From Pseudanabaenaceae cyanobacterium MP8IB2.15 (GTDB lineage: Bacteria > Cyanobacteriota > Cyanobacteriia > Pseudanabaenales > Pseudanabaenaceae), in contig JARCMB010000022.1 of assembly GCA_030248825.1 (NCBI GenBank), forward strand, positions 1 to 5,055: 5,055 bases of DNA, given 5' to 3'. Positions 1 to 4,980 of this stretch are shown here, piece after piece (positions within the stretch are counted from its first letter, which is position 1; each line of letters opens with the position of its first letter). The notes under the pieces were generated by a model. The model was not told the origin of the DNA, did not search any database, and was given only the letters and a program-made list of their open reading frames with translations. A program made the position numbers and the translations under genes.

Positions 1-528
1 CTGAAGGGTGGTGTGGTCACGATCGAAGTCGATGGGACAGCCGCGCCAATTACGGCAGGTAATTTTATCGATCTGGTGAAGCGTGGAACCTACACCAACC
101 TGATTTTCCATCGCGTTGTTAGAGAACCTGCGCCTTTTGTGGCTCAGGGTGGCGATCCTTTAGGGAATGGTACGGGTGGATTTATCGATCCAGTTACAGG
201 ATCTGAGCGGCAAATTCCCCTAGAAATTCTGCCAGAAGGCGGAAAAAAACCAGTCTATAGCAAGACATTTAACGAAGCTGGCATTACAAAGCCGCCAATG
301 CTGAAGCATGTCAAAGGAGCTGTGGCAATGGCTCGATCGCAGTCGCCTGATTCTGGCTCTTCACAGTTTTACATTACCCTAGCAGATGTCAATTTCCTCG
401 ATGGTTCCTATGCTGTATTTGGTTATGTCACGGATGGCATGGAACTAGTTGATAAGATTCAAGTTGGCGATCGAATCGAATCTATAACTGTAACCAAGGG
501 GATCGAGAACCTAAAGTCTCCAAGTTAA
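1..528 (+). CDS. Peptidyl-prolyl cis-trans isomerase, cyclophilin type (5' truncated by window edge)
   Basis: This enzyme catalyses cis-trans isomerisation of peptide bonds before proline and so helps proteins fold. The frame is open from base 1, and family-like sequence (LKGGVVTIEVDG) precedes the GTG at 13, so the true start lies outside the window and 13 should not be taken as the start. Numbering from the first visible residue, the cyclophilin signatures appear in order: PITAGNF (16-22), FHR with the catalytic-type Arg at 38, FVAQGGDP (46-53), then the block GAVAMARS ... SGSSQFYITL, then LDGSYAVFGYV near the C-terminus. The 175 visible residues cover essentially the whole catalytic domain. 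Only an N-terminal stretch, which could hold a signal peptide, is missing, so cytosolic or periplasmic location cannot be decided. It ends 24 bp before the convergent stop of the next gene. The family call is firm; the substrate is unknown. Confidence 0.93.
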   Translation: MKGGVVTIEVDGTAAPITAGNFIDLVKRGTYTNLIFHRVVREPAPFVAQGGDPLGNGTGGFIDPVTGSERQIPLEILPEGGKKPVYSKTFNEAGITKPPMLKHVKGAVAMARSQSPDSGSSQFYITLADVNFLDGSYAVFGYVTDGMELVDKIQVGDRIESITVTKGIENLKSPS

Positions 529-536
529 ATATCCCA

Positions 537-558
537 TTCCAGAGGCATTCCTCTAGAA
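537..558 (-). terminator. Hairpin between two convergent genes, possible weak terminator
   Basis: The inverted repeat TTCCAGAGG / CCTCTAGAA has a 4-nt loop (CATT). In minus-strand RNA it forms a 9-bp stem with one G-U wobble; on the plus strand that pair is a C-A mismatch. The arm at 550-558 contains the TAG stop (553-555) of the minus-strand gene. The structure lies 8 bp past the stop of the plus-strand isomerase gene. Neither strand has a U-tract after the stem, so it is not a classical intrinsic terminator. Its position between convergent genes is what suggests a role in 3' end formation. Confidence 0.35.
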
Positions 559-1416
559 GTAGATTACTCTCGAGTCTAAACCTTGCGATCGAAGGGTAGA
601 ACTCAAAGTGTCAGCACTACGACGTTCGGGATAACCCTGCACCTCAATGTATGTACCCCGTTCGGTAGCAGTCAGCCTCGCAGTTGGCACAATATTTCTG
701 GTTTTTTGCAGAATGGCATCAGCCGCAGAAGGAATAATCACAAAGTAGCGATTGCGTGAAACTTCAGGTGGTGGATTGATCGAAGCTGTCTGGCCAGGCA
801 ACTGAGGCGTGGCTTGATATGTCTGCTGCGGGCGACTAATTTCGATCGTCCCTTGTCCTGCGGGAGGAATCGCACTAGGCACACCTGGGAGATCGTTTGG
901 AAAATTGCTTGGAAAATTACTAGGGGGCAGATTTGGCACGCCTAAAGTATTTGTAGGGGCGGATGTTGAGATAAAAGGATCGGTTACAGGCATAGTAGTC
1001 GCCAGTTTGGTCGATACTGTCGCCACATCAGCCGATAATCCCATTTGCTTGAGTTGTTCGACCCGTCGTTGGGCAAGGTTAGAATTATTGAAACGTCCAA
1101 TTTGCACGACTGACTGACCATTGTCTAATCTGCCAGAAAAAGCATCAGGCACGATCGCTCTGACCTGCTGCAAAACCATCGGATTATTCCTAGGGACGTA
1201 GACAACATACTGGTTAGCGTTGCTGGGTATTGTGTTAGAAAAATTACTGGGTGCTGGGAAACTTGTCGCACGGTTGATCGGAATGGACGGAGCGATCGAA
1301 TCTTCAGGGAAGGAAGAATTTTGAGCCATGACAGGTGAAGCGACGTTAGCCAAGGCTAGCAACCCCAACCAGCAAGATCTAGATAAAGTTGTGGAACAGT
1401 CTCTTAACATAAACAT
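553..1416 (-). CDS. Exported protein with two SPOR-like modules
   Basis: This 287-residue protein is probably exported. Residues 1-31 look like a signal peptide: Arg at 5 and 13, hydrophobic core about 16-29, and a plausible cleavage after VMA (29-31) before Gln32. A Pro/Ser/Asn-rich region follows. Two related modules sit at about 70-132 and 223-286. Each starts Y-x-V-x-[VI]-P, continues [IL]-L-Q-[QK]-x-x-R-x-IVP, and ends in a small-residue/Leu/Gly pattern; the first has GRFNNSNLAQRRVEQLKQMG at 107-126. This resembles SPOR domains, which in known proteins bind denuded peptidoglycan glycans. A low-complexity Pro/Asn/Thr/Ser linker (about 140-220) separates the modules and includes a duplicated SNFP encoded by a 12-bp tandem repeat (TTGGAAAATT at 897-906 and 909-918). 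ATG at 1416 gives the complete signal peptide; a second ATG lies two codons downstream, and no strong ribosome-binding site is visible. A cell-envelope role is inferred. The SPOR assignment is moderate because sequence identity in this family is low. Confidence 0.8.
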   Translation of the reverse strand: MFMLRDCSTTLSRSCWLGLLALANVASPVMAQNSSFPEDSIAPSIPINRATSFPAPSNFSNTIPSNANQYVVYVPRNNPMVLQQVRAIVPDAFSGRLDNGQSVVQIGRFNNSNLAQRRVEQLKQMGLSADVATVSTKLATTMPVTDPFISTSAPTNTLGVPNLPPSNFPSNFPNDLPGVPSAIPPAGQGTIEISRPQQTYQATPQLPGQTASINPPPEVSRNRYFVIIPSAADAILQKTRNIVPTARLTATERGTYIEVQGYPERRSADTLSSTLRSQGLDSRVIYF

Positions 1417-1555
1417 GGTCGTATGCCTAATGAATGATATCTGCCTAGTAAAGACGGCAAAACTTGCGCGCTAGCTTACCACATAACGGGATTTTCGCAA
1501 GAGGTAAATTATCTGCTTTCGATCGAAAAATTTGTTGTGCTTCCAGCCAGAATCC

Positions 1556-1585
1556 TTCACGTATTCTTGCTAGATTCGGTATTCT
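1556..1585 (+). promoter_or_regulatory. Weak sigma70-like promoter candidate upstream of the kinase gene
   Basis: TTCACG (1556-1561) and TATTCT (1580-1585) each match the bacterial -35/-10 consensus at four of six positions, with an 18-bp spacer. They sit 39 bp before the kinase GTG, inside the 208-bp divergent region 1417-1624. That region must hold promoters for both flanking genes, since they point away from each other. I see no convincing minus-strand promoter, riboswitch or operator there, only two CGATCG sites (1520 and 1595) and a TGCCTA direct repeat (1424 and 1442) of unknown meaning. Confidence 0.22.
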
Positions 1586-1624
1586 AGTCATGAACGATCG
1601 TTTAAGGTTACCAACAGAAGAATT

Positions 1625-3049
1625 GTGGATATCTACTGCACCCGTCCTACTTGCACGAAACCTGTTAATGCTTTTGCCGATTTAGATGCAGGGAATACGG
1701 TCAAAACGGTTAACCAAAAGTTTTGCCTTAACTGCGGCATGCCATTGATTTTGGTAGGGCGTTACCTCACCGAAAAACCCCTAGCTAGAGGTGGATTTGG
1801 CGCGACTTTTACGGCTCGCGATCGATACACCCCTGCGATGCGTCGTTGCGTCGTGAAACAATTGCTCCCAGTTGGTCTAACCCCTCAGCAAATGGACATT
1901 GCCAAACAAATGTTTGAGCGGGAGGGGGAGGTGCTGGAAACTCTAGGTGCTCATACTCAAATTCCCGATCTACTGGCGTTTTTTGAGGTGCAAGCTGGCA
2001 ATGATAACTTCTTCTACCTAGTGCAAGAGTTTATCGATGGGTTTACATTGGAGCAAATTGTCGAACAGAATGGCTCGATCGACGAAGCAGGTGTCCGAGA
2101 GATTATCACGAGTCTGCTGCCTGTATTGCAGTTTGTGCATGAGAATGGCTCAATTCATCGAGATATCAAACCTTCTAACATCATGATCCGCAAACAGGAT
2201 CAAAAGTATTTTCTATTGGACTTTGGCGCAGTGAAACAGATTGCGTCTGCCCCAGTCGGACAAAAATCCACAGGAATCTTCACGCCTGGATATGGTGCAC
2301 CAGAACAAATGCGGGGGGATAAAGTTTTTCCTGCTTCCGATCTTTATGCTTTTGGTGTGACCTGTATTTTCTTGCTGACTGGCAAACTTCCTGAAGAGTT
2401 GTTCGATGCTCATACCAACACTTGGGCTTGGCGTACTTTTGCCCCAAAAGTTAGCGATCGACTAGCGAATGTTTTAGATCGCATGATCCAAGCAGCACCA
2501 AGCGATCGATACGACTCTGCCCAAGCTGCACTTAATGCTTTAAATGCCAGCTCTAAACCACAAGCTCAACCAGTATCCCCAGTTCCGCAAGGGGCTCCGA
2601 TTGCCCAGTCACCGATCTCCTCACCCGTTCCTGTTCAACCAGCCCAACCTCTAGTTTTACCGCCACTTGGTTCTCAGCTCTTTGCCGCGTTTTCGATCGG
2701 ATTTGAGATCGCTTTATTTTCGATCGCCTCTACCACTGTTGGCGTAACCTTGAATGCTCCTATGGCGATTTTACTGGTTGGGGCTGTCATCACTTTGGGA
2801 GCCTTATGGCTGCGGATTACTCGCGTGATGGATAACAAAGACCTGCTGTTTTTCTTAAATGGCATTACCTCGATCGCTCTGATCGCAGGGTTGTTGATCT
2901 TGAAACCTGCTCTGCCTGCATTTATTGCCAACGTGCCGTTACCTTGGTTCGCGGCGATCGTGTTATTAGCATTTCTGGCTGGAGTTGGGGCAGTAGCTGT
3001 GACGACGCTATTTCGTCTGATCTATCAAGTTATTTATGCAATGCTATAG
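1625..3049 (+). CDS. Membrane-anchored Ser/Thr protein kinase with N-terminal 4-Cys motif
   Basis: This 474-residue eukaryotic-type kinase should phosphorylate Ser/Thr on proteins at the membrane. The N-terminus has four cysteines as CTRPTC (C5, C10) and CLNC (C34, C37), the '4-Cys prefix' of cyanobacterial kinases, a possible zinc or redox site. The kinase domain (about 46-300) looks intact: Gly-rich loop ARGGFG (54-59), Lys78 in VVKQ, likely helix-C Glu100, HRDIKPSN (178-185) with catalytic Asp180, DFG (199-201), APE (225-227), Asp239 and Arg295. A Pro/Gln-rich linker (about 308-348) leads to four hydrophobic segments near 349-372, 377-396, 406-427 and 439-470. No extracellular sensor domain is visible. 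The start is GTG: the frame is closed by TAG at 1571, no other ATG, GTG or TTG lies between, the protein begins exactly at the Cys motif, and an AGAAG Shine-Dalgarno-like stretch precedes it. The pentapeptide gene follows after 67 bp, suggesting co-transcription. From memory it resembles Synechocystis SpkB in its Cys motif; substrates are unknown. Confidence 0.93.
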   Translation: MDIYCTRPTCTKPVNAFADLDAGNTVKTVNQKFCLNCGMPLILVGRYLTEKPLARGGFGATFTARDRYTPAMRRCVVKQLLPVGLTPQQMDIAKQMFEREGEVLETLGAHTQIPDLLAFFEVQAGNDNFFYLVQEFIDGFTLEQIVEQNGSIDEAGVREIITSLLPVLQFVHENGSIHRDIKPSNIMIRKQDQKYFLLDFGAVKQIASAPVGQKSTGIFTPGYGAPEQMRGDKVFPASDLYAFGVTCIFLLTGKLPEELFDAHTNTWAWRTFAPKVSDRLANVLDRMIQAAPSDRYDSAQAALNALNASSKPQAQPVSPVPQGAPIAQSPISSPVPVQPAQPLVLPPLGSQLFAAFSIGFEIALFSIASTTVGVTLNAPMAILLVGAVITLGALWLRITRVMDNKDLLFFLNGITSIALIAGLLILKPALPAFIANVPLPWFAAIVLLAFLAGVGAVAVTTLFRLIYQVIYAML

Positions 3050-3063
3050 GAGGCAAGGCATAT

Positions 3064-3084
3064 TTCGATCGTGCTCCAATCGAA
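3064..3084 (+). other. Short inverted repeat between kinase and pentapeptide genes
   Basis: TTCGAT (3064-3069) and ATCGAA (3079-3084) form a perfect 6-bp stem with a 9-nt loop in the 67-bp gap. No U-tract follows, so it is unlikely to terminate transcription. It could be a processing or stabilising hairpin in a two-gene mRNA, or chance, because its left arm overlaps a CGATCG site. A strong Shine-Dalgarno-like AGGAGG lies at 3048-3053, overlapping the kinase stop, but no start codon follows at a usable distance. Confidence 0.22.
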
Positions 3085-3116
3085 GAGTAAAGCTAGCTCC
3101 TAATTTCTGAAATGAT

Positions 3117-3848
3117 ATGGAAAGTGCAGAATTGATTCATCAATACAAATTAGGGAGACGTGATTTCGTTGGGATCAACCTGACAAAAGCCGACTTAAAT
3201 GGCGCAGATTTGAGTAATGCCGACTTGAGTGGCGTAAATTTGACAGAGGCAAGTCTATATGGCGCAAATCTCAGTAATGCCAAACTAAATGGAGCCGATC
3301 TTCACGGCACGAAGCTATATCGCGCTACGCTTGTAGGGGTAAACCTGAGTGGCGCAGATTTGGGTGAAGCGGATTTAAGCGAGGCAAACCTGAATGAAGC
3401 GAAGCTATATGGAGCCAATTTATTTAAAGCTAACTTAAACAAAGCAAAAATGCATAGAGCTAGGTTAAATGGCGCAAATCTTAGTAATGCCAAACTTAGT
3501 AAGGCAGATTTGAGTGATGCGATTTTGAGCGAGGCTCGTCTATATGGCGCGGATATGCATGAAGCAAATCTACATCGTGCCGATCTCAGCCGTGCCACGC
3601 TGAATGGGGCAAATTTATCTAAAGCAAATTTGAGCGAAGTTGATCTCAGTGGAGCCAGTTTATATGGGGTGAGCTTAAATGAAGCGGATTTGAGCGAGGC
3701 AAACTTAACTAGTGCCAGTCTGAATGGAGCTGATTTGTTCAAGGCTAATCTATCCCAAGCTAATCTCAGTAAGGCTAAACTCAGCGATACTAACCTCGAA
3801 AGTGCCTATACCGAAGGGGCTAACTTTACTGGTGTGACTTGGGATTGA
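3117..3848 (+). CDS. Pentapeptide-repeat protein (45 tandem repeats)
   Basis: After a 16-residue leader (MESAELIHQYKLGRRD), the whole 243-residue protein is one array of 45 consecutive pentapeptides with no phase break (residues 17-241), then Trp-Asp. The repeat is L-x-x-A-[D/N] (the family's A[D/N]LXX), with Val or Thr sometimes replacing Ala and Met or Phe sometimes replacing Leu. Known pentapeptide-repeat proteins fold as a right-handed four-sided beta-helix with four repeats per turn, so about 11 turns are expected here. There are no cysteines, signal peptide or membrane segment, so it is probably cytosolic. The leader resembles the short N-terminal cap common in cyanobacterial members. 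ATG at 3117 starts directly at that leader; no clear ribosome-binding site precedes it, and an overlapping ATG at 3112 is in another frame and stops after seven codons. It lies 67 bp behind the kinase gene, so it may be the kinase's partner, scaffold or substrate. The family is certain; the molecular function is unknown. Confidence 0.93.
   Translation: MESAELIHQYKLGRRDFVGINLTKADLNGADLSNADLSGVNLTEASLYGANLSNAKLNGADLHGTKLYRATLVGVNLSGADLGEADLSEANLNEAKLYGANLFKANLNKAKMHRARLNGANLSNAKLSKADLSDAILSEARLYGADMHEANLHRADLSRATLNGANLSKANLSEVDLSGASLYGVSLNEADLSEANLTSASLNGADLFKANLSQANLSKAKLSDTNLESAYTEGANFTGVTWD
3165..3839 (+). repeat. 15-bp coding repeats with about 135-bp higher-order period
   Basis: There are forty-five 15-bp units, each encoding one pentapeptide. 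They group into larger blocks beginning near units 3, 12, 21, 30 and 38 (bases 3195, 3330, 3465, 3600, 3720), so block lengths are 9, 9, 9, 8 and 8 units. Landmarks recur: an x-x-R-A-x unit then an L-[NV]-G-[AV]-N unit at the junctions (LYRAT/LVGVN, MHRAR/LNGAN, LSRAT/LNGAN), and LYG[AV] units at 7, 17, 26 and 34 (bases 3255, 3405, 3540, 3660). This suggests growth by duplication of roughly nine-unit blocks followed by loss or shift of single units. Confidence 0.75.
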
Positions 3849-3879
3849 GGGCTGGGGGGAATTATCAATAGAAACATGA

Positions 3880-4275
3880 TTACATGTGGGCTAGCTCTTC
3901 AGGTACAGGATTTTTGAGTTGGCATTTGACTAGCACTAGCAACTCACGAAAACTGAACGGCTTCAATAAACAGGCATTTGCTTGATTTGGCTGATTATTC
4001 GCATAATCATGAGCCAAGTAGGAATTACCTGATATAAAAATGAATGGAATCTCTGATGTCGCCGGGTTTTGCTGCAATCGATCCAAAACCTTGAATCCAT
4101 TCATTCCAGGCATATCAACATCACACACAATCAAATCCAGCATGATTTTTTGGGCAAGCGAAACACCAGTCACACCGTTATCAGCTTCCCAAACATCAAA
4201 ACCTTCGTCCTGAAGTGCTTCAACCAGTATTTCTCGCAAGGTGTCATCATCTTCAATCAGTAATATCTTTTTCAT
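3880..4275 (-). CDS. Stand-alone CheY-like response regulator receiver
   Basis: This 131-residue protein is a single receiver domain that should accept a phosphoryl group from a histidine kinase. Key residues are present: acidic pair Glu8/Asp9 in LIEDD, phospho-acceptor Asp52 in CDVDMPGMNG, Ser82 at the conserved Ser/Thr position (FISGNS) and Lys105 in LLKPFS. The C-terminus adds only about 15 residues after the last helix, with no DNA-binding or enzymatic output domain, so it must signal through a partner protein or act as a phosphate relay. The start is supported by AAGGG (4283-4287) seven bases before the ATG. It is the last gene of a probable three-gene operon, 36 bp after the DUF1816-like gene, and converges on the pentapeptide gene with a 31-bp gap. 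No histidine kinase is present in the window, so its cognate kinase is unknown. Confidence 0.93.
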   Translation of the reverse strand: MKKILLIEDDDTLREILVEALQDEGFDVWEADNGVTGVSLAQKIMLDLIVCDVDMPGMNGFKVLDRLQQNPATSEIPFIFISGNSYLAHDYANNQPNQANACLLKPFSFRELLVLVKCQLKNPVPEELAHM

Positions 4276-4311
4276 TGTATTTCCCTTATATTTTTGAACT
4301 TGAAGTGCAGC

Positions 4312-4605
4312 TTAATTTTGCAATTTACCGATCGAAAACTCTGGCTTTGGAGTTGATAATTCTTCGCCAGAAATAGTGATCAGACTGGGTTGTTGTTGAA
4401 AGTTAACTCTGTGCGATATCCCACTTGCGCCCTCATGAAACAGATCTTGGACAAATCCTGATTGAGACTTCTCAGCTTCTTGGGCAGTCTCGAATGCGCC
4501 GAAGTAGTACAAGCATGGGGGATGAGCCGTAAAAACCTCAACCCACCAACCGAACTCATAAGTAGTTTCATCTAAAGTAAGTCGATCGATAGTTGCAGTT
4601 CTCAT
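4312..4605 (-). CDS. DUF1816-like small cyanobacterial protein
   Basis: This 97-residue soluble protein has no signal peptide or membrane segment. Residues 18-63 fit the DUF1816 pattern as I remember it: FGWWVEV (18-24), a Pro-Cys step then YYFG (33-36), F-E-T-x-x-E-A (38-44), and GFVQDLFHEGASGI (50-63). The remaining C-terminus (about 64-97) looks flexible. The start chosen is the ATG at 4605, because AAAGGG lies seven bases upstream and the conserved region follows. A TTG 13 codons further upstream (4644) would abut the previous stop and has no such site. It is the middle gene of the probable operon, 39 bp after the DUF1830-like gene and 36 bp before the receiver gene. Biochemical function is unknown. 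The family assignment is by recognition, not search. Confidence 0.82.
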   Translation of the reverse strand: MRTATIDRLTLDETTYEFGWWVEVFTAHPPCLYYFGAFETAQEAEKSQSGFVQDLFHEGASGISHRVNFQQQPSLITISGEELSTPKPEFSIGKLQN

Positions 4606-4612
4606 AGTTAAA

Positions 4613-4618
4613 CCCTTT
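4613..4618 (-). promoter_or_regulatory. Shine-Dalgarno site that decides the DUF1816-like start
   Basis: On the minus strand AAAGGG sits seven bases before the ATG at 4605. The receiver gene has the same AAGGG core at the same seven-base spacing (4283-4287), so the two downstream genes of the cluster share their initiation signal. The first gene (4923) lacks one. Confidence 0.7.
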
Positions 4619-4644
4619 AGAAAGAGCGAAATATTACTAATCAA

Positions 4645-4923
4645 CTAGGCGGCTAAAATGGCATCACCGATCTCACTCACCTCACTAATCTGACTCACCT
4701 CAAGGCGGCGGCAAGAAATTAGCTCGACTAGCACAGGATCACCAATTTCCAAGTGTCCTACGGCACTCATAGAGATCTCTAATTGAGCTTCTAGGGGAGC
4801 TTCAAACAAGACCTGTTGCAATGGGAAAATCACTCGCTCCAAATAAATCTTGGTAGCATAGGAGACTCTAGCAACTTGGATTCTCGCCGTGCAATTAGTG
4901 TAATAACAAAGAGTTTTATTCAT
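4645..4923 (-). CDS. DUF1830-like small cyanobacterial protein
   Basis: This 92-residue soluble protein fits DUF1830 as I remember it: LCYYTNCTARIQVARV (5-20), YLERVIFP (27-34), and VLFEAPLEAQLEI (38-50), followed by a short strand-rich region ending SCRRLEVS (70-77). The last 15 or so residues (QISEVSEIGDAILAA) extend beyond the usual end and contain a six-residue duplication, EVSQIS/EVSEIG, encoded by an 18-bp tandem repeat. Three cysteines are present (6, 11, 71). The ATG at 4923 puts the conserved CYY block at its normal distance from the N-terminus, but no Shine-Dalgarno sequence precedes it; instead AAACC motifs repeat every 10 bases. It is the first gene of the probable three-gene operon. 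Function is unknown for the family. The assignment is by recognition and fairly secure. Confidence 0.82.
   Translation of the reverse strand: MNKTLCYYTNCTARIQVARVSYATKIYLERVIFPLQQVLFEAPLEAQLEISMSAVGHLEIGDPVLVELISCRRLEVSQISEVSEIGDAILAA
4670..4702 (-). repeat. 18-bp tandem duplication at the 3' end of the DUF1830-like gene
   Basis: A 15-base segment (plus strand 4670-4684) recurs at 4688-4702 with one mismatch, an offset of 18 bp that keeps the frame. It encodes the doubled EVSQIS/EVSEIG in the C-terminal tail and looks like a recent slippage duplication. Confidence 0.7.
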
Positions 4924-4924
4924 G

Positions 4925-4949
4925 GGTTTTAAGAGGTTTGAGGAGGTTT
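4925..4949 (-). promoter_or_regulatory. Three direct repeats at 10-bp spacing upstream of the DUF1830-like gene
   Basis: On the plus strand GGTTT occurs at 4925-4929, 4935-4939 and 4945-4949, exactly 10 bp apart; the outer two are also preceded by similar AG-rich bases. Read as 8-mers starting at GTTT, the two internal spacers are both AG. Direct repeats on the same DNA face are typical of OmpR-family regulators, and the HLR1 site of cyanobacterial RpaB also uses a 10-bp period, but the bases fit its GTTACA core only partly. The block touches the start codon, so it would act as a repressor site or in the leader RNA. Confidence 0.35.
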
Positions 4950-4974
4950 ACTAATTGAGAGTCGATCGAAAACT

Positions 4975-4980
4975 TTTATA
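4975..4980 (-). promoter_or_regulatory. Possible -10 element for the minus-strand operon
   Basis: On the minus strand TATAAA lies 51 bases upstream of the ATG at 4923, within an AT-rich stretch (4971-5010). The hexamer 17 bp upstream (GATTTT) is a poor -35, so the call rests on the -10 alone. Nothing else recognisable, including any gene end, is seen from 4950 to the window edge at 5055. Confidence 0.22.

Noticed and set aside
905..1117. Open frame of 70 codons on the plus strand
   Set aside because: It lies antisense inside the SPOR-like gene, has no recognisable domain and no supported start.
1464..1685. Open frame of 73 codons overlapping the kinase start
   Set aside because: It runs through the divergent intergenic region into the kinase gene in another frame; the protein looks random and the Cys motif of the kinase frame is clearly the real coding signal.
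2213..2931. Two minus-strand open frames (2213-2413 and 2674-2931) inside the kinase gene
   Set aside because: They are antisense to conserved kinase and membrane segments and have no family features.
3071..3103. Ten-codon GTG frame after the AGGAGG at 3048
   Set aside because: The spacing is too long (17 bases) and the peptide has no support.
3302..3742. Minus-strand open frame of 146 codons inside the pentapeptide gene
   Set aside because: Its Lys/Ala/Ser/Leu periodicity is only the reverse complement of the 15-bp repeats; such shadows are expected over this kind of gene.
3165..3839. Idea that the 15-bp array is a noncoding satellite or CRISPR-like array
   Set aside because: The units are contiguous, always in frame and encode the known pentapeptide pattern; there are no spacers.
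3874..3887. ACATG-ATTA-CATGT inverted repeat between the convergent pentapeptide and receiver genes
   Set aside because: A five-base AT-rich stem without a U-tract, overlapping the receiver's last codons, is too weak to call a terminator.
4069..4263. Plus-strand open frame antisense to the receiver gene
   Set aside because: The receiver frame keeps all catalytic residues, and the antisense frame has no recognisable content.
4380..4571. Alternative minus-strand frame inside the DUF1816-like gene
   Set aside because: It is out of frame with the conserved WWVEV and YYFG motifs and has no domain of its own.
4606..4644. Upstream TTG start for the DUF1816-like gene
   Set aside because: It would add 13 residues directly against the preceding stop without a ribosome-binding site, whereas the ATG at 4605 has AAAGGG at a good distance.
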